From Intrasporangiaceae bacterium URHB0013 (lineage in GTDB: Bacteria; Actinomycetota; Actinomycetes; Actinomycetales; Dermatophilaceae): DNA of 64,000 nt. The position numbers and the translations under genes were made by a program. Of this stretch, positions 42,401 to 51,288 are shown piece after piece. Each line of letters starts with the position of its first letter. The first letter of the stretch is position 1. The DNA is taken from positions 1-64,000 of the forward strand of contig JIBA01000003.1 in the NCBI GenBank assembly GCA_000620545.1, written 5' to 3'. A model generated the notes under the pieces. That model was given only the letters and a program-made list of their open reading frames with translations, had not been told where the DNA came from and ran no database searches.

Positions 42401-44161
42401 CTACTTCAGCTTGAAGAAGGCGAGGTTGCTCGAGCTGCCGTCGTCGGTCGTCACCTTGACCGAGTAGCAGGTGCCTGCGGACTTCGGCGTCTGCCAGTTC
42501 TGGATGAACTGCCCGGAGGTGGCGTCATACCTGAGGGCCGTGCCACCGGTCGTGGTCAGCTCGACCGCGTCCTCCGTGGCCGTCGTCGAGCCGCAGGAGA
42601 CCTTGTTGACGACGAACTTGTCGATCACAGCCGGGTCGGTGAGCTCCTTGGTCCCGGCGAAGACCTCGAACTTCAGCGGCACCGTCGAGCCGCCCTTGAC
42701 GGTGTTCCAGACGCCGCCCATGTCGACGGGCTGGTAGAAGGCCGAGATCGTCCAGGCCTTCACGGTGTAGGCGAACTGTGCGGTGTCCGTGCGACCGGCG
42801 TTGTCGGTCGCCGTGGCGGTCAGCGTGTGGTCCCCGACCGTGGTCGAGTAGCCCGTCACGACACAGCCAGCGGGTCCAGAGACATCATCGTGCGCGGTGC
42901 ACGTCGGCTGGGCCGGCACGTCGCCGAAGTAGTGGCTGGCCCCGAAGTCGGAATCGAACGTCGCGGTCGGGTCCATGAGGTCGATCTTGTAGGTCCCCGA
43001 GGCTGCGCCAGGCGGGGTGACGTTGCCCGCCAGGTCCGAGACCGCGGGGCTGCCGACCGTGACGCTGCCACCTTGCTCGTCGGCGCCGGAGGCGGCGGTG
43101 ACCGAGGGCGCCGCAGCGCCCGAGGTTGCGTCCGTGACGGCGAAGCTCACCGTGACGGGCGATGTGAACCAGCCATTCGAGCCGTGCGTGCCGGACTCCG
43201 TCGTGTAGCTCACGGTCGGTGCCGTCGCGTCCCGCTTGATGCTGACGGTCTGCGTGGCCGCCGTGCCCCCCGCGCTGGTCGCCGAGCAGGAGTATGCCGT
43301 GTCGGGCTGGTCGCTGGTGATGCTCTGGTCGACGCAGCCGGTCTTGACGACGGAGCTCGGTGACTCCGCGTCGGTGACGTGCCAGGTCAGCGCCACATTG
43401 CTGCGGTACCAGCCGTTCTCACCGTCGGCGGTCGCCGGGCTGAGTTCGTAGGAGATGACCGGCGCCGACGCGTCGATGATCGAGTAGGTGACGGATCCCG
43501 TCGCTACGAGGCCACCGTCGTCCTCGTACGAGCAGCTCGCCGTCTGCGAGCCGATGCCGTCAGCGGCGTACGGCCCGGTGATGCCGGAGAGCGTCGCAGC
43601 GAAGCTCGACGGCCCGTCCTCGGCGTCGACGACCTCACAGCTGGCGGCAGGCACCGAGCCCTTGGCATAGGAGGCTCCCGCGGTGACGCCGGTGACCGAG
43701 ACCTGAGGCGGCGTGTTGGCTGTCGCTGCACCGGAGACATTCACGGTGAAGGTCGCTGGAGCGAGATTGAATGCTCCCTGGCTGTCGTTGGAGAACTCTT
43801 TGAGCGAGATCGTGCTCGAGCCGGCCTTGACCGCCGTGACGGTGAGCGTCGGTGTGGCTCCGCAGCTGGAGAAGGTCACGCGCGACGGCGTCACCGTGGC
43901 GACGGCAGAGTCAGACGACAACACGTCCACGACGAGCGTCGTCGAGCCCGTCAGATTGCATCCATTCTTCTCGTCGTCGTTCTCGGGATCCACGGCGAGT
44001 CGGGTGGATCCGGTGGAGCCCACGTTGAGCGGCATGGACTCCGCGCTGGCGTCGATGCTGAGGTCAAGGTTGTTCGTGACGTTGTCAGCCAGAGCGCTGC
44101 TGGCGGTGGCGAAGATGGTGATGGCGGCTGCCGAGGCAGCCAGAATTGAGCGAGCCCGCAT
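42401..44161 (-). CDS. Secreted Ig-like protein with PxKF module, relative of the giant protein
   Basis: 586 residues. The signal peptide MRARSILAASAAAITIF... is nearly that of the giant neighbour. A BACON/Big-like N-terminal domain with paired Cys (about 30-145) is followed by HYR-like and two GW-type Ig modules (ENGWYRSNVALTWHVTD, SNGWFTSPVTVSFAVTD) and the C-terminal module SAFYQPVDMGGVWNTVKGGS and VPLKFEV (PxKF). It has no anchor motif and no enzyme domain. The genes are tandem but each has its own leader and terminator, so they are likely two transcripts under one control. Function unknown. Confidence 0.87.
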   Translation of the reverse strand: MRARSILAASAAAITIFATASSALADNVTNNLDLSIDASAESMPLNVGSTGSTRLAVDPENDDEKNGCNLTGSTTLVVDVLSSDSAVATVTPSRVTFSSCGATPTLTVTAVKAGSSTISLKEFSNDSQGAFNLAPATFTVNVSGAATANTPPQVSVTGVTAGASYAKGSVPAASCEVVDAEDGPSSFAATLSGITGPYAADGIGSQTASCSYEDDGGLVATGSVTYSIIDASAPVISYELSPATADGENGWYRSNVALTWHVTDAESPSSVVKTGCVDQSITSDQPDTAYSCSATSAGGTAATQTVSIKRDATAPTVSYTTESGTHGSNGWFTSPVTVSFAVTDATSGAAAPSVTAASGADEQGGSVTVGSPAVSDLAGNVTPPGAASGTYKIDLMDPTATFDSDFGASHYFGDVPAQPTCTAHDDVSGPAGCVVTGYSTTVGDHTLTATATDNAGRTDTAQFAYTVKAWTISAFYQPVDMGGVWNTVKGGSTVPLKFEVFAGTKELTDPAVIDKFVVNKVSCGSTTATEDAVELTTTGGTALRYDATSGQFIQNWQTPKSAGTCYSVKVTTDDGSSSNLAFFKLK

Positions 44162-44168
44162 GCTCGGA

Positions 44169-44225
44169 TGTCCCCTCGTGCGATGGTGCCGGTTTGACCC
44201 CCGTGCCGACAGCGCTCACGTTAGG
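44169..44225 (-). promoter_or_regulatory. Conserved 5' leader with hairpin, copy 2
   Basis: Same layout as at 42063-42120: stem GTCGG/CCGGC (one G-U pair replaces G-C), loop with GGGGGT, then GAGGGGACA before the ATG at 44161. GTGAGCGCTG upstream of the stem is identical in both copies. The pairing change that keeps the stem supports an RNA structure. Confidence 0.5.
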
Positions 44226-44335
44226 ACGACATATGCATTTCTGCCGCGGAATGCAGGGACTTGGTAAAAGTCGCGTGGAAAGTCCCTTTTGTCGCTTTCG
44301 CCCCATAAGTATTTAAAGCATTAAGAACTCGACAT

Positions 44336-45172
44336 TCAGACACGCGTCAGAATCTGCTCGCCGATGTGCCGCATCCCGCGCAGGACCGCCCACACCGTGA
44401 GGTGGTCGAGCGTCGTGCCGGGGGAGGGGTCCCAGTTCGCGATGGCGGCCCAGGCGACCGTCCGTCCACCGACTGACACGGTGCCGACATCGGCTCGCAC
44501 TCCCGCGTCGGTCCCGGTCTTGTTCCAGAACGCGGTCGCCTGGTCGAGGGACGAGTGGTGAGCTATCGGGTCCAGGCCCCCCTGCTCCACCACCGCAGAG
44601 CCGACCATCGACTGGTCGACATTCGCCGAGAGCCACTGCCGCACAAGCCGATCGGCATCAGGACCTGCGGCGGTGCCAGAGGCGATCCGGGCCATGAGCT
44701 CGCTCAGCTCCGCTGCTGTCCCCGTCGAGAGCGTCGCCGGGTGGTCTGCCTCTCGCACGTCGCGCACGCGGTCGTGCAGGGCGGTTGCGCGCAGACCGAG
44801 CGACGTGGCCCGGGCAGCGACCTCGGCGAGGCCGACCCGCTGGAGCAGGACATTGGTCGCGAGGTTGTCGGAGACGGCGCCGACGAGGGCCGCGACGTCG
44901 ATGAGGGGCAGGGTCTCCACCGAAAGCGTGTGCCAGAGGCCGGAGTCCCCGACCCACAGGTCCAGGGACCGGGTCAGCGGTTCGTCGGGGGAGAGGTCCC
45001 CGGCAGCGATGAGCCGCGCCGTCTCGACGAGCAGCAGCACCTTGCCGACGGACGCCGTGCGTAACGGGGCCTCGGCTCCTGCGGCAGCCAACGGCATACC
45101 TGAGCCGTCACGGATGCAGACCGACCACGTGACGCCGCCGGCGTCGGGAAGCTCGAGCTCCATGTCAGCCAT
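44336..45172 (-). CDS. Class A beta-lactamase-like serine hydrolase without signal peptide
   Basis: 278 residues with all three catalytic motifs: S41-V-G-K44, S101-D-N103 and K218-T-G220, in the spacing of class A beta-lactamases. There is no signal peptide (MADMELELPDAGGVTWSV), unlike true secreted beta-lactamases. It therefore probably acts in the cytoplasm on an unknown ester or amide. The start overlaps the alpha/beta hydrolase stop by 8 bp, so the two are co-translated. Antibiotic resistance should not be inferred. Confidence 0.85.
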   Translation of the reverse strand: MADMELELPDAGGVTWSVCIRDGSGMPLAAAGAEAPLRTASVGKVLLLVETARLIAAGDLSPDEPLTRSLDLWVGDSGLWHTLSVETLPLIDVAALVGAVSDNLATNVLLQRVGLAEVAARATSLGLRATALHDRVRDVREADHPATLSTGTAAELSELMARIASGTAAGPDADRLVRQWLSANVDQSMVGSAVVEQGGLDPIAHHSSLDQATAFWNKTGTDAGVRADVGTVSVGGRTVAWAAIANWDPSPGTTLDHLTVWAVLRGMRHIGEQILTRV

Positions 45173-46076
45173 GCGTCCGGAGCCACGTAAGAAGGGCGGC
45201 GTTGACCTGGTCGGGTGCCTCCTCGGTGAGGAAGTGCCCGGCGCCCGGGATCTTCACCTGTTTGTACTCCCCGGGTACGAAGGCCCCGGACCCGTTGGTG
45301 GCGGAGGCGATGACGCACCCGTCGTCGCTGCCCTGGAGCTGAAGGACGGGGACTCGGATCGCGCGGCGGATGCGGCGCATGAAGAGTGGGCCGTCCGGTC
45401 GCACGGACGACCGCCCCAGCCAGCGGTAGTGCTCCGCTGCCGAGTGGGCGACGAAGGGGATCATCATCGCGTCCCCGTAGCGGGAGATGTCCTCGGCCGT
45501 GGGAAACGTGCCGCAGGGGGAGGACCACGAACGGAGGAGATCCTCGACGTAGTCGTGCGACCTCGTCATCTCACGTTCAGGGGCGAACGGTGCTTGCAGG
45601 CCGGCGATCCACGACGAGGCGCGACGCTGCTTGGCGTTGGACCACGTCGCGTGCCGCAGGATTCGCGGGTGCGGCATCGACAGCGATGCGATGGCACGGG
45701 TCACGTCGGGTCGCAGGATCGGCATGCACCACGCGATCCAGCCGCCGAGGCCCTGTCCGACGACGACGGCGTCCTTCTCGCCTAAGGCGCGGATGACGCT
45801 CGCGGCGTCGAGGGTCGCCATGTAGGTGTCGTAGCCGCGCGGGGGCTTGTCGGAGCCGCCGTAGCCGCGGACGTCCATCGCGGCAACGCGGTAGCCGGCG
45901 TCGGCCAGGGCGACCATCTGGTGGCGCCACGCGTACCAGAACTGCGGGAAGCCGTGGAGCATGAGCACCAGCGGTCCGTCACCCAGCTCGGCGACATGGA
46001 AGCGGGCGCCGTTGGCGGAGACGTAGCGGTGCTCCCAGGGTCCGTCGATGTTGACGAAGGCAGCGTCGACGGACAT
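45165..46076 (-). CDS. Epoxide-hydrolase-like alpha/beta fold protein with Gly at the nucleophile position
   Basis: 303 residues. Oxyanion motif MLHGFPQFWYAWRHQM, DVRGYGGSDKP, acid near QGSDDGCV and His in GAGHFLTEEAP are as in epoxide hydrolases. The nucleophile elbow reads VVGQGLGGWIAW: the residue that should be Asp or Ser is Gly. It is probably not a classical hydrolase. Position next to a holin-like protein matches EphE (Rv3670), the neighbour of marP in mycobacteria. The ATG at 46076 was chosen as the first giving the family-type start. Confidence 0.83.
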   Translation of the reverse strand: MSVDAAFVNIDGPWEHRYVSANGARFHVAELGDGPLVLMLHGFPQFWYAWRHQMVALADAGYRVAAMDVRGYGGSDKPPRGYDTYMATLDAASVIRALGEKDAVVVGQGLGGWIAWCMPILRPDVTRAIASLSMPHPRILRHATWSNAKQRRASSWIAGLQAPFAPEREMTRSHDYVEDLLRSWSSPCGTFPTAEDISRYGDAMMIPFVAHSAAEHYRWLGRSSVRPDGPLFMRRIRRAIRVPVLQLQGSDDGCVIASATNGSGAFVPGEYKQVKIPGAGHFLTEEAPDQVNAALLTWLRTHG

Positions 46077-46099
46077 GTGTGGGGCTTGGAGGTCTCGGG

Positions 46100-46636
46100 T
46101 CAGGCGTCGCGAGACGGGTCGGGGGTGCGCCCGGCCGTCCCGTTGCTCGAGGAGACAGCGGGAGTGTCGGCGGAGACTGTGGCCGGAATGACGGGGCGGT
46201 CCCACTCGGGGCGCGGGGCCGGGACGGTCGTGCCCGGGTGCTCGGCCGCCGACCTGACGGCGGCCACCGTCTCCTGGGCCTCGGCAATCGTTCTCTCCGG
46301 GGTCGGGTTGACGGTCTTCATCTTCCTCACGCCGAGCAGGCCGAGGATGGCCGCGACGATGAGCATGAAGACGGTGACGATGAGGAAGCTGGCCCAGCGC
46401 GGGAGGCCCAGCGCTTGGATGCCCTCAGCCATCGTCGTGAACAAAAAGTAGACGGAGTAGAAGACGACGACGGCCGCCGCAGCGAGCAGGCCACCGCCCA
46501 CACCCGCCTTCTTGACCTGAACCGAGACCTCAGCCTTGGCCAGGGCGATCTCGCTGCGAACCAGAGTCGAGATGTCCTGTGTCGCGGACGCGACCAGTTG
46601 GCCGAGTGTCCGCTCCTGCCGGGGATCCGTGCTCAT
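46100..46636 (-). CDS. Phage-holin-3-like (DUF1469) membrane protein (Rv3669-type)
   Basis: 178 residues. An amphipathic N-terminal region (LGQLVASATQDISTLVRSEI) is followed by two long membrane segments (about 46-70 and 83-105) and a Pro/Ser/Thr-rich tail. This is the standard holin-family/DUF1469 layout of actinobacteria, where it is a chromosomal envelope gene, not a phage gene. It precedes the EphE-like gene by 23 bp, as Rv3669 does Rv3670. Confidence 0.83.
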   Translation of the reverse strand: MSTDPRQERTLGQLVASATQDISTLVRSEIALAKAEVSVQVKKAGVGGGLLAAAAVVVFYSVYFLFTTMAEGIQALGLPRWASFLIVTVFMLIVAAILGLLGVRKMKTVNPTPERTIAEAQETVAAVRSAAEHPGTTVPAPRPEWDRPVIPATVSADTPAVSSSNGTAGRTPDPSRDA

Positions 46637-46771
46637 CGGCTCACTTCCTCGGTGCTCGTCGGTGACTGCGCGGTCGCGCCTCCCAGACGCAACCCTACTG
46701 CGCAGTCCCTACCCGAACGCGCGCGGCAGGCACCATGACGCCGGATCGATTCGTCGGGCGGAGCAGCCGGG

Positions 46772-48049
46772 CTATGGCGGCCACGGAAGGAGAGCCGGCG
46801 CGGGGTCGAGAATGTAGAGGTATCGGATCCAGAGCCACTGCGTCCACAGAGCGACCGCGGTGAGCAGGGCGAAGGTGCCGAGGCCCGCGGTCCTCTTCCT
46901 CCAGGACAGCGGCACGATCTGTAGGACGATGAGGAGTGGGGCCGCGAGCAGGAGGTAGCGAAGCAGTCCCGGCGTCGGCGGGGTCACGAGGATGACGAAG
47001 ACCAGGTATGCCGCTCCCCAGACCCGTAGCTCGAGCGGCAGGCGTAGACGTCTGGCGACCACGTCGGTGAGGCACAGGGTGACGGCGAGCGACGCCACGA
47101 TGGCCAGCGCGCCACCCACGCCGGCGATTCGTCCGACTCCTCCGACCCATCCGAACTCGAAGCTTCCGAGCATCGATGCGGTCCTCGAGACGCCGGACAA
47201 GGGTCCGTTCGTCTGCTCAGCCGTGGGCCGCGTTGCCCCGAACAGCATGGAGGCAATCGTGTTCCATAGGAATGGGGAGAACAGAGAGAGCAACGCACAC
47301 ACTGTTAGCAGCACCTGCGACGCCGGTCTGAATGGGTCGGCGTTCCTGTTGCGCAGCCGGAGCAAGAAATGTGCCGCGAAGACCAGCGCGAGGGGTGCGG
47401 CGACCGGTCGAGTGAAGGCGAGGAGCAGGACGCTCGCGAGAGCCACAGCGTAGCGGTGAGCGAGCGTGGACCTGATGGCCAGGAGCAGGAAGACGAGGGC
47501 GGCCGGCTCGCTGTATGCGAGCATGAAGAGCGGCGCAGACACGAAGGTGTTCATCGCCAGCGCGCCGGCCACCGCTAGTGCCGCCCCTATCTGGGCACGC
47601 AGGAGCCTGTAGAGCAGGGCCGTGGCGATGCCGCCCAGAATCAGGTTGAGCACGACCGCCGCCACGGGGAACCCGAGGCCGGTGAGAGCCATGACCACAC
47701 GCACCGCCATCGGGAAGATGGGGGGGAAGGCCCACGTCCACAAGTCATTGGCAGAGTGGGATTCAGGGCCGGTTGGGTAGCCGTCCATGGCGATGCGCTC
47801 GTACCACTGACCGTCCCAGTTGGCGAGGACCCCGCTTAGTCCCGGTTCCGACGGCAACGCCGTGTGCACGAAGTACTCGGACGGTCTCCCGTCGGGGTTG
47901 GCAGGACCAGTCGCCGACTGCGACTCAGAGGCCAGCCAGAGCTGCGCGAGGTTCACCAGACGGAGGCACACATAGCCCAGCGCGAGGACCCCGACGACGA
48001 CCCGTCGCTGTTGGGCCACCCGATCTCTCGCGGCGAGGCCCGTGCTCAC
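46772..48049 (-). CDS. PIG-V-like membrane mannosyltransferase
   Basis: 425 residues, about 10-11 membrane segments. The early loop NWDGQWYERIAMDGYPTG and the DLWTWAFPPIFPM segment match the PIG-V/GPI-mannosyltransferase-II-like family (NWDxxWY catalytic Asp region). Such enzymes move mannose from a polyprenol carrier to a glycan outside the membrane. A paralog with the same motifs is at 58813-60096. GTG start at 48049. It is not tightly linked to neighbours, 104 bp from nhaA. Confidence 0.82.
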   Translation of the reverse strand: MSTGLAARDRVAQQRRVVVGVLALGYVCLRLVNLAQLWLASESQSATGPANPDGRPSEYFVHTALPSEPGLSGVLANWDGQWYERIAMDGYPTGPESHSANDLWTWAFPPIFPMAVRVVMALTGLGFPVAAVVLNLILGGIATALLYRLLRAQIGAALAVAGALAMNTFVSAPLFMLAYSEPAALVFLLLAIRSTLAHRYAVALASVLLLAFTRPVAAPLALVFAAHFLLRLRNRNADPFRPASQVLLTVCALLSLFSPFLWNTIASMLFGATRPTAEQTNGPLSGVSRTASMLGSFEFGWVGGVGRIAGVGGALAIVASLAVTLCLTDVVARRLRLPLELRVWGAAYLVFVILVTPPTPGLLRYLLLAAPLLIVLQIVPLSWRKRTAGLGTFALLTAVALWTQWLWIRYLYILDPAPALLPWPP

Positions 48050-48153
48050 CTCGCTCTCCGTCTCGCCCGCATCCTCAGCAACATAGCGGGCCGGGCGTGG
48101 CGAGCCGCGAACCTCGCCGTCGTCGAAGCCCAGTGTCTGCCAACTGCCCTATG

Positions 48154-49533
48154 TCAGGCCGGCCGCTCTGGCTGTGGCCAGCTGACCTCGTAGACGTCGG
48201 GGATGCCGTCGTGATCCCGGTCTGCGGTCTCCCGGGCCTCGACGAGCCGGTAGTGCCGGTTGCGCATCCGGAGCACGACAGTCGCGAGAAGTGCGGCGAT
48301 GAGGCTTCCGCAGAGCACCCCCAGCTTGACGTGGTCGTCGCGCTCGGAGCCGGTGCCAAACGCGAGTTCGCCGACGAGCAGGCTGACGGTGAACCCGACA
48401 CCGGACAGCACGGAGAGGCCGAAGACGTCGGTCCAGGCGAGGTCCTCGTCGAGTTCAGCTCGGGTGAAGCGGGCGACCGCCCACGTGCCCCCGAGGACTC
48501 CGACCGTCTTGCCGACCACCAGACCGACGACGACGCCGATCGCCGCAGCGTCGCGCAGGGCCTCGCCGAAGCCCCCTCCGACGACCGTGACGCCAGCAGC
48601 GAAGAACGCGAAGACCGGCACCGCGAACCCCGCGGAGAAGGGGCGGATCTTGTGCTCGATGCGCTCGGCCAGTGACTGCCGGTCCGGGTCGTCCTCGATC
48701 TCCCGGTTGACGGGAACGAGCAGGCCGAGCAGGACGCCCGCCACGGTCGCGTGGACGCCGCTCGAGTGGACGAAGACCCACGCGAGCAGGGCGGGGACCG
48801 CGAGGACGAAGGGGTTGGTGATCTTCCGCTTCAGCAGGAGGCGCCATGCGGCGAGGGGGAGGACGGCTGCGAGCAACCACAGGAGACTCACCGTGTCGGT
48901 GTAGAACACGGCGATGATCGTGATGGCGATGAGGTCGTCGACGACCGCGAGCGTCAGCAGGAAGGACCTGAGCGCACTCGGCAGGTGGGTGCCGATCACG
49001 GCGAGCACCGCCAAGGCGAAGGCGATGTCCGTGGCCGTTGGGATGGCCCACCCACGGAGTACGCCACCGAGCTCGCTCGCGCTTTCGCCCCGACTCATCA
49101 GCGTGGCCGTGCCGACGTAGAGGATGGCGGGCAGCGCCACGCCGCAGACGGCGGCGGCGATCGGCAGGGCTGCCTTGCGCCGGTCGGACAGATCCCCGGC
49201 GACGAACTCGCGCTTGAGCTCGATGCCGGCCACGAGGAAGAAGACCGCGAGCAGCCCGTCAGCGGCCCACGCCCCGAGCGACAGGTCGAGGTGCAGCGCC
49301 TGCGGGCCGATGACGGTGTCACGCAGGGCCGCGTAGCCATCGCGCCACGGTGAGTTGGCCCAGGCGAGAGCAGCCACCGCGGCAGCCAGGAGGATCGCTC
49401 CTCCGACGGTCTCGGCGCGCAGGAGGTCGGCGACGTAGCGCACCTCGCGCCAGCTGCCTCGGCCGAGGAGCGTGTTGCCAGCGCCGTCATCGGCAGGCGT
49501 CGGCGGGGTGGGGGTGGGGTGCGGGTCGCTCAC
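48154..49533 (-). CDS. nhaA: Na+/H+ antiporter NhaA
   Basis: 459 residues from GTG at 49533. Key residues are present: [15 protein letters not shown] (Asp133 equivalent) and [16 protein letters not shown] (Asp163-Asp164 equivalents); [18 protein letters not shown] is another NhaA signature. Twelve membrane segments are expected. It exports sodium in exchange for protons. The C-terminus has an EF-hand-like tail ([12 protein letters not shown]), which is unusual and may bind calcium. The GTG lies after GAAGGGATCC; the longer frame to 49593 lacks a good start. Confidence 0.93.
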   Translation of the reverse strand: MSDPHPTPTPPTPADDGAGNTLLGRGSWREVRYVADLLRAETVGGAILLAAAVAALAWANSPWRDGYAALRDTVIGPQALHLDLSLGAWAADGLLAVFFLVAGIELKREFVAGDLSDRRKAALPIAAAVCGVALPAILYVGTATLMSRGESASELGGVLRGWAIPTATDIAFALAVLAVIGTHLPSALRSFLLTLAVVDDLIAITIIAVFYTDTVSLLWLLAAVLPLAAWRLLLKRKITNPFVLAVPALLAWVFVHSSGVHATVAGVLLGLLVPVNREIEDDPDRQSLAERIEHKIRPFSAGFAVPVFAFFAAGVTVVGGGFGEALRDAAAIGVVVGLVVGKTVGVLGGTWAVARFTRAELDEDLAWTDVFGLSVLSGVGFTVSLLVGELAFGTGSERDDHVKLGVLCGSLIAALLATVVLRMRNRHYRLVEARETADRDHDGIPDVYEVSWPQPERPA

Positions 49534-49593
49534 CTGATGGATCCCTTCAGGGGATGGGTCAAGGGCCGCCGACCAGACTTCCCGGCACACCAT

Positions 49594-49859
49594 GGCCGCT
49601 GGCGTCGTCGCCGTGAGCCGCCTCGATTCTAGCGAGAGGGACGTGGCCGGCCACGGATGCGTTTCGGGAGCCGGACGTCGGAGGCGCGACGCGCGTGCTC
49701 CGAAGGTGGTGCCGCGGCGCGGCCCAGGCCCGGAAACACCTGCGCCTCGGTCAAATCGGACTAATTAGACATCGGTGGATTCCGACCGGTTAGCGGCCGT
49801 AGATTGTGGCTCGGGAGGGGGGCTCCCGCATAGGGGTGACTGAGTATGGGGGTTCGACG
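49594..49859. other. Intergenic region before the DUF2510-like gene
   Basis: The segment 49740-49800 is AT-richer (TCAAATCGGACTAATTAGAC) and is a possible promoter for the gene at 49860. The rest, upstream of nhaA, shows no gene. Confidence 0.35.
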
Positions 49860-50105
49860 ATGAACGACAAGCCAGCAGGTTGGTACTACGTCGGCGATGG
49901 CACGTTGCGCTACCGCGACGACTACGGGTGGACCGAGTACTACATGGATACCAAGGACCCGCGAGCCCGCGACTGGCCGCCGCCGATGCCTAGGACCATG
50001 CTGCAGCAATTGCGCGAGGAGGAAGCAGCTCGCTCGGCTGCCTCGGCCCCGCCGGGGTTCCGAGGGTCCAGGATGTTTGCACGGAGACATCGAGCGCGAC
50101 ATTAA
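49860..50105 (+). CDS. Small DUF2510-like protein
   Basis: 81 residues. KPAGWYYVGDGTLRYRDDYGWTEYYMDT fits the PxGWYxDxxGxxRYWDGxxWT pattern of DUF2510, a motif usually attached to membrane or transport proteins; here it stands almost alone with a basic tail (SRMFARRHRARH). There is no membrane segment. Function unknown. It is a possible remnant of a larger gene, since 50106-50425 downstream has no gene. Confidence 0.55.
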   Translation: MNDKPAGWYYVGDGTLRYRDDYGWTEYYMDTKDPRARDWPPPMPRTMLQQLREEEAARSAASAPPGFRGSRMFARRHRARH

Positions 50106-50425
50106 GCCGCCTTCCAGTCGGCCTTGGAGGCGAAGCGACTGGAATGCTCGCGTGATTCTGCCTCGACCGGCGTCGTCGCAAAAGTACGAGTCAGTCGGCG
50201 ACCTCGCGCTTCGGTGGGATGCACCGTCCAGGCCCGCAGCAGCGAAGGCCTTCAGCTCCGATTCCCTCCTAGGGCGAACGAGCTGGAAGCGCTCAAGAAG
50301 TCAAGCTTGAGCGCACGCTGATCGCCCCGTGGCCGACGCGCCGACCGCGCACATGGCAATCGCTGGCGGCAGATCCTAGGCTTCGACTCTGCCTACCCAG
50401 CGAGTCGATGAAGGATGGTTGTGAC
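50106..50425. other. Non-coding stretch at the start of the AT-richer island
   Basis: 320 bp without a convincing gene. GC content falls visibly towards the end. Nothing like a tRNA, attachment site or insertion-sequence end is seen. The ribosome-binding site AAGGATGG (50412-50419) precedes the next gene. Confidence 0.5.
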
Positions 50426-51268
50426 ATGAGTCTGCGGGTTCGCGTGCGAGACAGGATTATGGCCGTTGTTATGCCATTGACGGGCCTTCAATTGGCAGTG
50501 GAAACATTTAGGATGAATCTGCTCTCGACCCATGCCACTCAAGCGGATCTACGATCCCTCAATCACTTCGAGCGGAAATCATTTTCCCAGAGCGGCGAGG
50601 ATGGAATCCTCGACGAGATTTTCCGGCGCATTTCGATCACAAATCACCGCTTTATTGAGATAGGCGTGGGCGACGGACTTGAGAACAATACTCTACATCT
50701 TCTGCAGTCGGGCTGGCACGGGACATGGCTAGAAGCCAGCCATAAGAGAGTTGCCTCCATTCGAAAAACTCACGCGCACTGGATAAGAAGCGGTGCATTG
50801 AAGGTCATCGAGGCGGTTGTAACACCCGAAAACATCGGTGTGCTTCTACCAGGCGCAAATGCGCATGAGGGGCCCGACCTGTTGTCGATTGATATAGACG
50901 GAAACGACTATTGGGTCTGGGAACGAGCAATGCACCTTGACGCCCGTGTGGTTGTGATTGAGTACAATGCGCATTACGGACCATTTTCTGGCTGGGTTAT
51001 GCAATATAGAGACGAAGGTGGGTCTGACCGGACGACATATTACGGTGCAAGCTTGGCAGCACTAGATCGCCTCGCTCGGCTTCATGGGTATCATCTCGTG
51101 ACATGCTCGCTGTCTGGCGCAAACGCCTTCTTCGTGAAAAGCGAGCTTGTCGATTCTCAGTTCATGCCCGTCAATGCGCCAGTGGATGTTTGGCAACCCC
51201 TTCGCTTAGCGCTGGTCATGCCGCAGGGGCACAAGCCAGAAGTCGGGCCAGGCGTTGAACCACAATAG
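50426..51268 (+). CDS. FkbM-like SAM-dependent methyltransferase
   Basis: 280 residues. SFSQSGEDGILDEIFRRI then FIEIGVGDGLENNTLHLL (SAM-binding glycine motif) and LLSIDIDGNDYWVWERA are the start and acidic motifs of FkbM-like methyltransferases. These methylate sugars or glycan ends. Codon use is clearly AT-richer than that of the flanking genes, with more A- and T-ending codons, which suggests recent transfer. Start chosen at 50426 after AAGGATGG. It converges on the flippase gene 20 bp away. Confidence 0.75.
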   Translation: MSLRVRVRDRIMAVVMPLTGLQLAVETFRMNLLSTHATQADLRSLNHFERKSFSQSGEDGILDEIFRRISITNHRFIEIGVGDGLENNTLHLLQSGWHGTWLEASHKRVASIRKTHAHWIRSGALKVIEAVVTPENIGVLLPGANAHEGPDLLSIDIDGNDYWVWERAMHLDARVVVIEYNAHYGPFSGWVMQYRDEGGSDRTTYYGASLAALDRLARLHGYHLVTCSLSGANAFFVKSELVDSQFMPVNAPVDVWQPLRLALVMPQGHKPEVGPGVEPQ

Positions 51269-51288
51269 GTGCTTGCCGCGGTACATGC

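Noticed and set aside
44336-45172. A beta-lactam resistance gene
   Set aside because: It has the motifs but no export signal and lies in an operon with a metabolic-type protein; resistance cannot be claimed.
46100-46636. A prophage, because of the holin-like protein
   Set aside because: No capsid, terminase, integrase or lysin genes are nearby, and this gene type is a normal chromosomal neighbour of EphE-like genes in actinobacteria.
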